A DNA stretch of 64,000 bases, taken from NCBI RefSeq assembly GCF_003751385.1, contig NZ_RJVA01000017.1, positions 49,732-113,731 on the forward strand. The letters are read 5' to 3'. Under the pieces are notes generated by a model. The model saw only the letters and a list, made by a program, of their open reading frames with translations. It did no database searches and was not told where the DNA came from. Positions 7,751 to 17,316 of the stretch are shown here, piece after piece. The translations under genes were made by a program, and so were the position numbers. Origin of the DNA: Desulfosoma caldarium. Lineage in GTDB: Bacteria; Desulfobacterota; Syntrophobacteria; Syntrophobacterales; DSM-9756. Positions within the stretch are counted from its first letter, which is position 1; each line of letters begins with the position of its first letter.

Positions 7751-9382
7751 TCAGGATCCCAGAATGGCCTTGAGGTCCTCTTCCGGTGTGCTTATGGGCT
7801 TGATGTCGAAGTTTTGCACCAGCACCTGAAGAACATTGGGACTGATGAACGCGGGCAGAGACGGTCCAAGGCGAATGTTCTTGATGCCCAGGTACAGGAG
7901 GCTGAGAAGAATCGCCACGGCCTTTTGTTCATACCAGGAAAGCACAAGAGACAACGGCAGCTCGTTGACGCCGACGTTGAAGGCTTTGGAAAGAGCCAGA
8001 GCGATCTGGACCGCGGAATAGGCATCGTTGCACTGGCCCACGTCCATGAGTCGAGGCAGGCCGCCGATGGTTCCCAGGTCTTTGTCAAAGAAGCGAAATT
8101 TGCCACAGGCGAGGGTCAGAACCACGCAGTCCTGGGGAACCAGTTCCACGAAACGAGTGTAGTAGTTGCGGCCAGGCTTGGCGCCGTCACAGCCGGCCAC
8201 CAGGAAGAAATGGCGAATGGCTCCACCCTTAACCGCTTCAATCACCTTGTCGGCCACGCCAAGCACGGTGTTTCGGGCAAAGCCTACCATCACGTGGGCT
8301 CCGTTGGTGTCTTCGGAAAATCCGGGAAGTTCCAAGGCCCGTTGAATAACCGGCGAAAAATCCCAACGGTCCACGTGGCACACGCCTGGCCAGCCCACCA
8401 CGCCACTGGTGAAAATGTTGTCCTTGTAGCTTTCCTGAGGCTTCTGAAGACAATTGGTGGTCATAAGAATCGCGCCGGGAAAGGCGGCAAATTCCTTGGC
8501 CTGGTTCTGCCAAGCGGTGCCGTAGTGGCCATAGAAATGTTCATATTTCTTCAATCCCGGATACCCATGACATGGCAGCATTTCCCCGTGCGTGTAGACG
8601 GTGATGCCTTTGCCTTGGGTTTGTTTGAGCAGTTCTTCCAGATCCTTCAGGTCGTGACCTGAAACCAGAATGGCTTTGCCCTTGCGATGCCCCAAAGGCA
8701 CTTTGGTGGGCACGGGATGACCATAAGTGCCCGTATTGGCAGCGTCCAGAAGCTCCATGGCGCGAATGTTGATCTCCCCAACGCGCAGGACGCGACCGAC
8801 CCAATCGTTCAAAGCGAGGTCCAACCGGACGGTGTCAGCGAGGATTTCCTGCAGCCCCGCATAGACCGCCTCGTCTTCCTGGCCCAGAATCTGGGCGTGA
8901 TCAGCATAGGCGGCCACGCCGCGCAGCCCGAAGATCGCCGTGTGCTTCAAAGATCGAATGTCCTGATTGGGTTCGGGGTCCTTGTCAAAGCCGACGGCTT
9001 CCCCCTGGCGAACCATTTCGGCTACAGAGGTCGCAGGTTGCAGAGTCGCTGGGCCTTGCGCGAAGTCGACAAATCCTCCAGCCGCCTTGACCCGGGCCTT
9101 GAGCTTTTCGCGCATTTCCACGGTTTTTTGGATAAAGCGAGCGATATCCTCGGGGTCAAAGTTCACGTTGGTGAGCGTGGTGAAAAGGGCCTCACAGGTA
9201 AAAACGTTGACTTCTCGGTCCGAGACGCCGACCTTGCGGCCTTCCACCGCCACCTGGCTCAGCCCTTTGAGCGCATGGGTCAAAAGATCCTGCAGAGCCG
9301 CCACATCGGGCTGTTTGCCGCACACCCCCAGCTTGACGCACGCTTCATTCTTGGCCGTTTGTTCGCATTGATAACAAAACAT
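7751..9382 (-). CDS. hcp: Hydroxylamine reductase (hybrid cluster protein)
   Basis: A 543-residue cytoplasmic Fe-S protein. The N-terminus MFCYQCEQT...CVKLGVCG supplies the four cysteines of the proximal cluster, and the rest matches the class I Hcp length. It reduces hydroxylamine and acts in nitric oxide and nitrosative stress defence. A GGAGG site lies just upstream of the ATG at 9382, and a 14-bp palindrome with a well-placed -10 lies about 100 bases upstream. After the TGA the same frame stays open for another 26 codons with coding-like composition, noted as a separate finding. Confidence 0.95.
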   Translation of the reverse strand: MFCYQCEQTAKNEACVKLGVCGKQPDVAALQDLLTHALKGLSQVAVEGRKVGVSDREVNVFTCEALFTTLTNVNFDPEDIARFIQKTVEMREKLKARVKAAGGFVDFAQGPATLQPATSVAEMVRQGEAVGFDKDPEPNQDIRSLKHTAIFGLRGVAAYADHAQILGQEDEAVYAGLQEILADTVRLDLALNDWVGRVLRVGEINIRAMELLDAANTGTYGHPVPTKVPLGHRKGKAILVSGHDLKDLEELLKQTQGKGITVYTHGEMLPCHGYPGLKKYEHFYGHYGTAWQNQAKEFAAFPGAILMTTNCLQKPQESYKDNIFTSGVVGWPGVCHVDRWDFSPVIQRALELPGFSEDTNGAHVMVGFARNTVLGVADKVIEAVKGGAIRHFFLVAGCDGAKPGRNYYTRFVELVPQDCVVLTLACGKFRFFDKDLGTIGGLPRLMDVGQCNDAYSAVQIALALSKAFNVGVNELPLSLVLSWYEQKAVAILLSLLYLGIKNIRLGPSLPAFISPNVLQVLVQNFDIKPISTPEEDLKAILGS

Positions 9383-9450
9383 GGGTGCCTCCTTTTGATG
9401 GGGTTCAACCTGCGGCCCTCAAGAGCCGCCTTTCCTTGCTGCACGATGGC

Positions 9451-9492
9451 AGCATAAGGGGTAGAGGCATCCAAATCATTGACCTAGGTCAA
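9451..9492 (-). promoter_or_regulatory. HcpR-type operator and class II promoter of hcp
   Basis: TTGACCTAGGTCAA at 9479-9492 is a perfect 14-bp palindrome of the kind described for HcpR, the CRP/FNR-family regulator of nitrosative stress genes in sulfate reducers. On the minus strand TATGCT (9451-9456) is a good -10. The palindrome centre is 32 bases from the centre of that -10, which puts it near -41.5, the position of a class II activator site. Regulation of hcp by HcpR is inference; the regulator gene is not in the window. Confidence 0.75.
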
Positions 9493-9507
9493 AAAGGGTC
9501 TCTTTTT

Positions 9508-10647
9508 TCACAGATACTGCCCGCCCAGTTCATCGATGAGCGCATCGATGGGTTTGCCGGTTTCTTGTTCCAATTCTCTGCGCGCCCTCGCTAGCCGTGG
9601 GCGATAGGCGGGAAGGTCGTCCACGCACCGAAGCGCGCCGCCGTAGCGGCCCAATCGATACAGAATGCGATCGTCGTCGGAAAGGGCCAGATACTGGTCG
9701 ATAATATCCAGGAGCTTGGGCTTGTCGTGAGGAAAAGTTCCTTCCAGGTTTTCCAACAGATTTCTCATGTGGTCCGACGTGAGGGTGCTGTGAAGGCTGT
9801 GCAGGTTTTCAATCATGAGGCGGATTTCCCTCACAACGTCGTCGTCGCTTAGGGTTTGAAACGCGCCCGATTGAAGATGCTCCCACAGAGGCGTGTTGGG
9901 GGGTACGCGCAAGGTGCGCAGTCGAATGAAGTGTGGATCGATAGCTTCCAGCACACGTGCCGTTTCCAGCGCGTGCTCCCGGCTCCATTGCGCGCCGCCA
10001 AGACCGGGCATGACGTATTCCGAAAGCGTCATGCCGGCTTCTTTGACTTTGATTCCGGCTTCGATGTGTTGCGCCGCGGTGGCTCCTTTGTCCATGAACT
10101 TCAGCACCGTGTCGGATCCACTTTCTAACCCGATGTGCACACGGTCCAACCCCGCTTCGCGCATTTCGCGCAGTTCTTCAAGACTCTTTCGCGCTAAGGT
10201 GGCGCTGCGGCCGTAGCTGGTCACGCGCGTGATGCCTGGAACTCTTTCCTTGAGGTAGCGCAGGGCTTCCACGAAATCCTTGGTGCGCAGGACGGGGTTG
10301 TTGGCATCCTGAAGGAAAACGGTGCCGTCCCCGTGATAGAGCCACACGGCGACATGGCGGTAGGTGCCGCTCTTGGTGGAATCCGTAAGAATGCGCTGAA
10401 GAACCGCCTCACTGACGGCGCCCCCTTCCCCCATGGACCAGGACAGGGCTTTGACGTCGTCCACGATGGCGCGAACCGTATCGATGTCAGCCTTGATCTC
10501 GGCCAATGAGCGGCGGCTAAAGGCCTGTCCCTTGTAAACGGGGCAAAAGGCGCAGCGGTTCCAGGGGCAGTTTCTGGTGAAGCGCAGAAGCAGACTGCGG
10601 GATTCACTGGGTGGTCGAATGGGTCCTTGTTCAAAGTCAAAACGCAT
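9508..10647 (-). CDS. Radical SAM protein with CX4CX2C cluster motif
   Basis: A 379-residue protein. The cluster-binding motif is NCPWNRCAFCPVYKG, that is C-X4-C-X2-C rather than the usual C-X3-C-X2-C. It is followed by radical-SAM features: a Gly-rich SMGEGGAVSE segment, the HIGLESGSD strand (substrate/SAM-binding GxxSG-like) and YVMPGLGG. No second domain such as TRAM or B12-binding is visible. The product is unknown. The start at 10647 is preferred because GGAGG lies 8 bases upstream; the longer frame overlaps the divergent promoter. It sits upstream of hcp on the same strand, but hcp has its own promoter. Confidence 0.82.
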   Translation of the reverse strand: MRFDFEQGPIRPPSESRSLLLRFTRNCPWNRCAFCPVYKGQAFSRRSLAEIKADIDTVRAIVDDVKALSWSMGEGGAVSEAVLQRILTDSTKSGTYRHVAVWLYHGDGTVFLQDANNPVLRTKDFVEALRYLKERVPGITRVTSYGRSATLARKSLEELREMREAGLDRVHIGLESGSDTVLKFMDKGATAAQHIEAGIKVKEAGMTLSEYVMPGLGGAQWSREHALETARVLEAIDPHFIRLRTLRVPPNTPLWEHLQSGAFQTLSDDDVVREIRLMIENLHSLHSTLTSDHMRNLLENLEGTFPHDKPKLLDIIDQYLALSDDDRILYRLGRYGGALRCVDDLPAYRPRLARARRELEQETGKPIDALIDELGGQYL

Positions 10648-10684
10648 ACCAAACCTCCATGGTCGGGCCAAAGTCGCCCAATGG

Positions 10685-10713
10685 TTGAGTTTCTTCAACG
10701 GTGTCAGTATACT
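10685..10713 (+). promoter_or_regulatory. Sigma-70 promoter of small recombinase-like gene
   Basis: TTGAGT (10685-10690) and TATACT (10708-10713) are separated by exactly 17 bases. Transcription would begin near 10720, about 50 bases before the ATG at 10769. The match to consensus is strong for both hexamers. Confidence 0.65.
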
Positions 10714-10768
10714 GTACAAGGTGTTGTGCCCCGAGAGTCAAGCCACGATTCGACGAGGAGTTTAAGGC

Positions 10769-11092
10769 ATGGCGGAAGAAAAGTTCACGGCCGTCTATCT
10801 CATGGTGAGGCAGGAGGAACTGCGCCCCGAGGATCAAGGGTCCTACGAAAGGCCGCTGGCGGAGCAAAAGGAAGCCTGCCTGGCTTTGATTCAAGAAAAA
10901 CTTCCTCCGCAAGAACAGGAACCCGTCAGCTTTTACACACGCCGCTCCCAGCTCTTCATGGATATGGAACGCAAAAAGGTCAAGCGGCTCGTGGTTTATG
11001 AAGTGGAGCGGTTAGCGGCAAACAGGCAGGAACTGGAAGGCATTCTCTTTGAGTGCCGATCGGCAGGTATTCCAATCCTTTCGGTGCGCTGA
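10769..11092 (+). CDS. Small stand-alone serine-recombinase-like protein, probably catalytically inactive
   Basis: A 107-residue protein that follows the layout of the N-terminal resolvase domain: an opening strand (VYLMV), a Gln-containing helix (AEQKEACLALIQ), a loop, then KRLVVYEVERLAANRQELEGIL and a closing strand GIPILSV. In active enzymes the opening reads Y-x-R-x-S and the later motif D-R-L-x-R. Here the catalytic Ser position is Arg14, the paired Arg is Met12, and the second Arg of 'RLxR' is Ala. There is no DNA-binding or C-terminal domain. GAGGAG precedes the ATG and a good promoter lies upstream, so it looks expressed. Homology is my inference from the pattern. Confidence 0.6.
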   Translation: MAEEKFTAVYLMVRQEELRPEDQGSYERPLAEQKEACLALIQEKLPPQEQEPVSFYTRRSQLFMDMERKKVKRLVVYEVERLAANRQELEGILFECRSAGIPILSVR

Positions 11093-11098
11093 AAGCAC

Positions 11099-11129
11099 GC
11101 AAGGCCGGTAGGGTTTCCTCCGGCCTTGC
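11099..11129. terminator. Bidirectional hairpin between convergent genes
   Basis: GCAAGGCCGG (11099-11108) and CCGGCCTTGC (11120-11129) form a perfect 10-bp stem around an 11-base loop. It lies between two genes that end facing each other. There is no clear T run on either side, so it may terminate weakly or protect 3' ends. Confidence 0.5.
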
Positions 11130-11142
11130 CCAAGAAACCGCA

Positions 11143-11541
11143 TCAGGCGATCTTGACCTCCACCTTTCTCGGTTTGGCTTTGTCCACCTTGGGCAGGGTG
11201 AGGGTCAAGACCCCGTTCTTCATGGCTGCTTCGATCTTGGATTGATCGATGACGCGACCCAGAGTGAATTGCCGGAAATAGTCGCCCACCCCGTATTCGC
11301 GAAGCAACATTGTTTCCCCTTCACCTTCTAAAGTCACCGTGCCGCGAATCGTCAGCTGATCGTCGCGAAGATCAATATCCACATTTTCCGGCGAAACACC
11401 AGGCATGTCCGCCACAAGCTTCAGAGCATCCTGCGTTTCGTAAATATCCACCGCCGGAATGTAGACGGGAATGTTTCGAGTGGTTTCCGCTTGGGTCTGC
11501 ACTTCCTGTTTTTCCCTTACCTGAAGGTCCTTGTCGGCCAT
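11143..11541 (-). CDS. Small heat shock protein (Hsp20/alpha-crystallin)
   Basis: A 132-residue chaperone. The alpha-crystallin domain covers about residues 28-130 (VDIYETQDALKLVADMPGV opening, GVLTLTLPKVDKAKPRKVEVK end, with the A-x-x-x-G-L-type motif present as NGVLTL). The C-terminal I-x-I tail is short. It holds unfolding proteins in the cytoplasm. The ATG at 11541 with AGGGGGTGA upstream is preferred to a GTG nine bases earlier. It is the second of two hsp20 genes, 42 bases after the first. Confidence 0.9.
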   Translation of the reverse strand: MADKDLQVREKQEVQTQAETTRNIPVYIPAVDIYETQDALKLVADMPGVSPENVDIDLRDDQLTIRGTVTLEGEGETMLLREYGVGDYFRQFTLGRVIDQSKIEAAMKNGVLTLTLPKVDKAKPRKVEVKIA

Positions 11542-11583
11542 GATCGTCACCCCCTTGTGCTCTCCTTCATGGACGTCGGCATC

Positions 11584-12048
11584 TCAAACGGTTTTGACAG
11601 CGATCTGTTTCGGTCGGACTTCCTCGGCCTTAGGCAGTGTAATCTTCAGAATGCCGTTCTGAAACACCGCCTCCACCTTATCCACGTCAATGCGCGTCGG
11701 CAACGTCAAGCTTCGACGGAACCGGCCGAATTCCCTTTCTCGGCGGTGATAACTCACGTTTTCCTCGGCTTCATGGCTCTTGCGCTCCCCACGAAGCGTC
11801 AGGGTGTCCCCTTCCACCGAAATGTCGAGATCACTCGCCTGAATTCCGGGAAGTTCAGCGCGCACATAAAGATTGTCCTTGTCCTCACTGACGTTCAGCA
11901 GAGGGAAAACGCCCATCCTTAACGGGCGAATACCCCGAAATCCCGCGAAGAGGCGATCCATCTCGCGACGAAGCCGATCCATTTCACGTTCCATTTCCTC
12001 AAAAGGTCGAAAGAGATCTGCTTGGTCGGACCAACGCAGCAATGCCAT
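11584..12048 (-). CDS. Small heat shock protein (Hsp20/alpha-crystallin)
   Basis: A 154-residue chaperone. An N-terminal amphipathic helix rich in Arg and Glu (residues 15-35) precedes the alpha-crystallin domain, which ends NGILKITLPKAEEVRPKQIAV. The C-terminal IAV matches the I-x-V anchor used for oligomer assembly. It differs clearly from the downstream paralogue, so the pair is an old duplication and may form mixed oligomers. AAAGGAGG lies upstream of the ATG, and a near-consensus sigma-70 promoter lies 58-86 bases upstream. Confidence 0.92.
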   Translation of the reverse strand: MALLRWSDQADLFRPFEEMEREMDRLRREMDRLFAGFRGIRPLRMGVFPLLNVSEDKDNLYVRAELPGIQASDLDISVEGDTLTLRGERKSHEAEENVSYHRREREFGRFRRSLTLPTRIDVDKVEAVFQNGILKITLPKAEEVRPKQIAVKTV

Positions 12049-12105
12049 GGCGATAGCCTCCTTTCATATTGAATTTACTTGGAAAAATGTGTTTGTTTCG
12101 ATCGA

Positions 12106-12134
12106 AAATTAAGTTTCTTGGGCAAACCTGTCAA
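12106..12134 (-). promoter_or_regulatory. Sigma-70 promoter of the hsp20 pair
   Basis: On the minus strand TTGACA (12129-12134) and TAATTT (12106-12111) are separated by exactly 17 bases. The -35 is perfect. A CTTG...CCCAT pattern just upstream weakly recalls a sigma-32 promoter but is not convincing. No CIRCE element is present. Confidence 0.65.
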
Positions 12135-12150
12135 GATGGGTCCCGAAACA

Positions 12151-12179
12151 TTGACAAGATGTGAGGAATCTTCTAGGAG
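12151..12179 (+). promoter_or_regulatory. Candidate divergent promoter of MBL-fold gene
   Basis: TTGACA (12151-12156) is a perfect -35 on the plus strand. The hexamer 17 bases on is TAGGAG, a poor -10. The two TTGACA boxes form an inverted repeat with the hsp20 -35, 16 bases apart. The gene start is GTG 12220. Confidence 0.35.
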
Positions 12180-12219
12180 TCCGACGATGGCAGCAACGGG
12201 GCAATGAGGTGGACGCCGA

Positions 12220-13053
12220 GTGAAGACGTTTGAAAAGGAAGATCCTCGACTGGAAGGGATCGGCTGGGTGCCCGATTCGGGACCGTGCTCGGGCGTGTAC
12301 GTGTTGGCGCGCGGCCGGGTTCTCATCGATGCGGGCAACATGATGGGGCTCGTGGATCATCTGGAAGAGATGGCTCCTTTGGACTCCTTGGCGCACATTC
12401 TTTTGACCCACACCCACTTTGACCATGTGGGGGGGATGGCGGAAATTTATCAAAGAACCGCGCCCGATGTGTTTGTGCATGCGGTGGCGAGGGAATACGC
12501 GAGGTTGCTGCGTTCGCCTTTTCCGGAATTTTTTCAGGCCCTTGAAGATGCGGGAAAAATTCACAGGGTTCACGACGGCCAGGAGATTGAAGGGACGGGA
12601 TTGAAGGCTTTGCATGCGCCGGGGCACACGGCGGGTGATCTGTGTTTTTATCATGAAGAGGCGCAGGCTCTTTTCAGCGGCGATGCGGTGCTGCCTTTTC
12701 GCCTGCGCTTCTCGGCGATTCTTTCCAAGCCGGATGATCTTTGTGGGGGCCGCCTACAGGACAAGGTGAAGAGTCTTCGACGACTCCTAGGCTTACCCGT
12801 CAAGCACCTCTTTCCTGGGCATGGCGAACCCGTGCTTCATACAGGAGCGAACCAGATCAAGATCGCTTTAGTGACCCTTTACCAGACCCTTTATGAAAAT
12901 CCTCCCGAGAAAGCGTGGCTTCTCATGGCCCAGGATCTGGCCGACATCGGGCAGCCTGAGGAAGCTGCGGAATGCCTCAAAAAAGCCAGAGCCCTGGCTC
13001 CAGCCTCCCAAGACGTGGCGCGGGTGAGCGAGTTGTTAGGCCTCAGCGCGTAG
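12220..13053 (+). CDS. Metallo-beta-lactamase-fold hydrolase
   Basis: A 277-residue enzyme with the metal-binding motif THTHFDHVGG (about residues 66-75), a later HAPGHTAGD and SGDAVLP, and the final His in LFPGHGEP. These are the ligands for a two-metal site as in glyoxalase II and related hydrolases. The last ~60 residues form a helical, TPR-like tail (GQPEEAAECLKKARALAP) not found in simple members. Start is GTG 12220 with GAGGTGG upstream. Substrate is not predictable. Confidence 0.85.
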   Translation: MKTFEKEDPRLEGIGWVPDSGPCSGVYVLARGRVLIDAGNMMGLVDHLEEMAPLDSLAHILLTHTHFDHVGGMAEIYQRTAPDVFVHAVAREYARLLRSPFPEFFQALEDAGKIHRVHDGQEIEGTGLKALHAPGHTAGDLCFYHEEAQALFSGDAVLPFRLRFSAILSKPDDLCGGRLQDKVKSLRRLLGLPVKHLFPGHGEPVLHTGANQIKIALVTLYQTLYENPPEKAWLLMAQDLADIGQPEEAAECLKKARALAPASQDVARVSELLGLSA

Positions 13054-13071
13054 GGTTCTCAGCCCACCATA

Positions 13072-13110
13072 AACAACAGGCGCACGCGAAGCTCGAGCGC
13101 GCCTGTTGTT
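13072..13110. terminator. Hairpin between convergent genes
   Basis: AACAACAGGCGC (13072-13083) and GCGCCTGTTGTT (13099-13110) form a perfect 12-bp stem around a 15-base loop that can pair further. It sits between two convergent genes and is a plausible bidirectional terminator, although the T run is weak. Confidence 0.55.
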
Positions 13111-13137
13111 AGGGCACAAGATTTTCTGTCCTGTCTT

Positions 13138-13509
13138 CTACTGGCCGGTTCCGAGAATCAAGACGATCTGGGTTTTTTCTTCATCCTTGGTCACGACCAC
13201 GTGAAATACCTTGTCGCCTTTGCGCCAATGCCCTTGTATGCCTTCCGCGTGGTTCATTTCCATTTGCGTTTCCCAACCCGATTGACTGAGGGCTTGCTTG
13301 TAATAAGCGTAGACCTTTGGCGACGGGTCCGTTGAGCTCAGAACAACTTGCGATCCCTGAGGGGTTTTCATGGCCATTTCCACCTGGGAGCCCGGATATT
13401 GGGTCACGGCGCTCTTAATGTCGTTGGGGTAGTCCACCTGGGCCGAAGCTGAAATGGCCGCCAAAACACATCCTAAAACCAGCATGAAAGCAAAGAGCCG
13501 TCGTTGCAT
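13138..13509 (-). CDS. Small secreted protein of unknown function
   Basis: A 123-residue protein with a clear signal peptide (MQRRLFAFMLVLGCVLAAISASA, cleavage expected after ASA). The mature part contains YPGSQVEMAMKTPQGSQVVLSSTD and YYKQALSQSGWETQMEM, a beta-rich pattern like that of other small periplasmic proteins that begin 'DYP...YPGS'. GGAGG precedes the ATG. I do not recognise a specific family, and no neighbour suggests a role. Confidence 0.75.
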   Translation of the reverse strand: MQRRLFAFMLVLGCVLAAISASAQVDYPNDIKSAVTQYPGSQVEMAMKTPQGSQVVLSSTDPSPKVYAYYKQALSQSGWETQMEMNHAEGIQGHWRKGDKVFHVVVTKDEEKTQIVLILGTGQ

Positions 13510-13631
13510 GAAAGCCTCCTGAATCCTTGGGTTTTCGGTGGCTCGTAGGCCGTGCCACGACGGCCCCTAGCGTTCCGCTGATTTTAGGATTCAGAGAGAC
13601 TTTCAGCAATGAAAAACTGGGTTGAAGTGAA

Positions 13632-15965
<2,334 letters not shown>

Positions 15966-16019
15966 CTAAATGTCCTGGCGCCTTGCGTGCTCGGACCCTC
16001 GGCAAGGATCAGGGCATTC

Positions 16020-16496
16020 TCAGGGCCGGTTGTCGACACCTTCCCTTCGTTGGCACTCGGGGCAGATGCCGAAAAAATCCAGGCGGTGCGAGACAATGGC
16101 AAAACCCGTCTTTTGAGCCATTTCCTCCGCCAGCTCTGCAATGCTCACCAATTCAGGGTCCATGATGGTCTTGCACCGCAGACAGATCACGTGAGGGTGT
16201 GGGTAAGGCTTCAATCCGTCGTAGCGATTGCTCATGTTCGGAAAACCCAATTCCAGAACTTCATGGAGTTCCTTCAATAAAGAGACCGTCTTGTAGACTG
16301 TGGCCAAGCTGGTGGTGGGAAACTGGCGGCTCACCTCCGTGTAAATGTCTTCGACGCTGGGATGGGCTTGGGTGGACACCAAGGCTTGCACAATGGCCAG
16401 CCGCTGGGGTGTCATGCGCAACCCATGTGCCTTGAGCGTGTCAACCATGTGTTGCAACCGCTCAACCGGGTCATGGCCTGAGGGGGTTGGCACCAT
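16020..16496 (-). CDS. perR: Fur-family regulator, PerR-like
   Basis: A 158-residue repressor. The N-terminal winged helix includes RMTPQRLAIVQAL and TSLATVYKTVSLL. The metal-binding C-terminal part has HPHVICLRCKTI and GICPECQ, the two CXXC pairs of a structural zinc site. PerR is favoured over Fur because katG follows directly on the same strand. In the family, metal-catalysed oxidation of the regulatory site by peroxide releases the operator. The distinction from Fur cannot be proved by sequence alone. Confidence 0.82.
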   Translation of the reverse strand: MVPTPSGHDPVERLQHMVDTLKAHGLRMTPQRLAIVQALVSTQAHPSVEDIYTEVSRQFPTTSLATVYKTVSLLKELHEVLELGFPNMSNRYDGLKPYPHPHVICLRCKTIMDPELVSIAELAEEMAQKTGFAIVSHRLDFFGICPECQRREGVDNRP

Positions 16497-16525
16497 GCGC
16501 CCAATCCTTGCGTCTCGAGGAATAG

Positions 16526-16546
16526 TTAGGGAAAAATCATTCTCAA
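16526..16546. promoter_or_regulatory. Candidate Fur/PerR box upstream of perR
   Basis: The 21 bases between TTAGGG and TCTCAA read on the minus strand as an imperfect dyad with the Fur-like core GAGAATGATT. Only about 6 of 11 pairs match across the centre. Its place just upstream of perR would fit autoregulation. Low confidence. Confidence 0.3.
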
Positions 16547-16710
16547 AAGAGAAAAAACCTTTAAAGACAAAAAATCAAGAAAAAAATTGTTCGGGATTCA
16601 AAGCCAAGGGCTGGGGCAGCTACTGGCGTGAGTTCACACAGAAGGGATGTGCGTCCATGCCAGAGCTATTTTCGGCGTGAAGTTGGGTTGGGAAAGGATC
16701 AAAGAAAAAA

Positions 16711-16738
16711 TTTGCATGCGAATAATGTGCATGCTAAA
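16711..16738. promoter_or_regulatory. Candidate MarR operator (GCATGC inverted repeat)
   Basis: TTTGCATGC (16711-16719) and GCATGCTAAA (16729-16738) form an inverted repeat with one mismatch or bulge in the flank and a 9-base centre. It lies 38 bases upstream of the MarR start, where such regulators usually bind to control themselves. AT-rich DNA surrounds it. The regulator assignment is inference. Confidence 0.45.
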
Positions 16739-16775
16739 AAAACGTGAAAATTCTCTCAGCGTCAAAGGAATGGCC

Positions 16776-17216
16776 ATGCTTCTTCAAGACTGTTTGTGTT
16801 TTCAGCTGGCTTCTCTGAGCCGATCCATGGCGCGCCATTATCGCGAGCGCATCACCCCCTACGGACTCACGCACACCCAGTTTTTCATGCTCTTGGCGCT
16901 CTACGAGGAAGAAGGGGCCACCTTGAGTGTCCTTGCCGAAAAGACCCATTTGGATCGTCCCACGGTCACGGGCTTGATCGACCGCTTGGAGCGGGACGGC
17001 TGGGCCGTGCGGCAGGCCGATCCGCAGGATCGCCGGTCTTTCCGCGTCTATCTCACTCCAAAAGCCAAGGAACATCGGGAAGTGCTGCTTCGAATCTACC
17101 ATGAGGTCAATGGAAGGCTCTTGGAACAATTGGGAGTCGAAGAGTGGAAGCGGTTTCGGACCTTGTTGGAACGGTTGGGGTTTGGGGATGACGAAGAGAG
17201 TTCGACCCCTTTGTGA
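16776..17216 (+). CDS. MarR-family transcriptional regulator
   Basis: A 146-residue winged-helix protein. The recognition part reads LSVLAEKTHLDRPTVTGLIDRLERDGWAVR, followed by the wing DPQDRRSFRVYLTPKA typical of MarR. I chose ATG 16776 because AAAGGA lies six bases upstream of it; an ATG at 16770 directly abuts that site and earlier starts have none. The next gene is an iron-sulfur flavoprotein, now broken, which this regulator probably controlled. A GCATGC inverted repeat upstream is a candidate operator. Confidence 0.85.
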   Translation: MLLQDCLCFQLASLSRSMARHYRERITPYGLTHTQFFMLLALYEEEGATLSVLAEKTHLDRPTVTGLIDRLERDGWAVRQADPQDRRSFRVYLTPKAKEHREVLLRIYHEVNGRLLEQLGVEEWKRFRTLLERLGFGDDEESSTPL

Positions 17217-17316
17217 CGATCCCCCGAACCGCCGACGATGCTTTTCATCCGCCAAGGGGGCTTGGCCCGAAGAGAAGGGAAAACTTTCTCAAAGAGCTGA
17301 AGGTCGAGAAGCCTGA

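Noticed and set aside
12135..12165. Sigma-32 heat-shock promoter or CIRCE element before hsp20
   Set aside because: Only a partial CTTG/CCCAT match with non-standard spacing, and no TTAGCACTC repeat; a near-perfect sigma-70 promoter is present instead.
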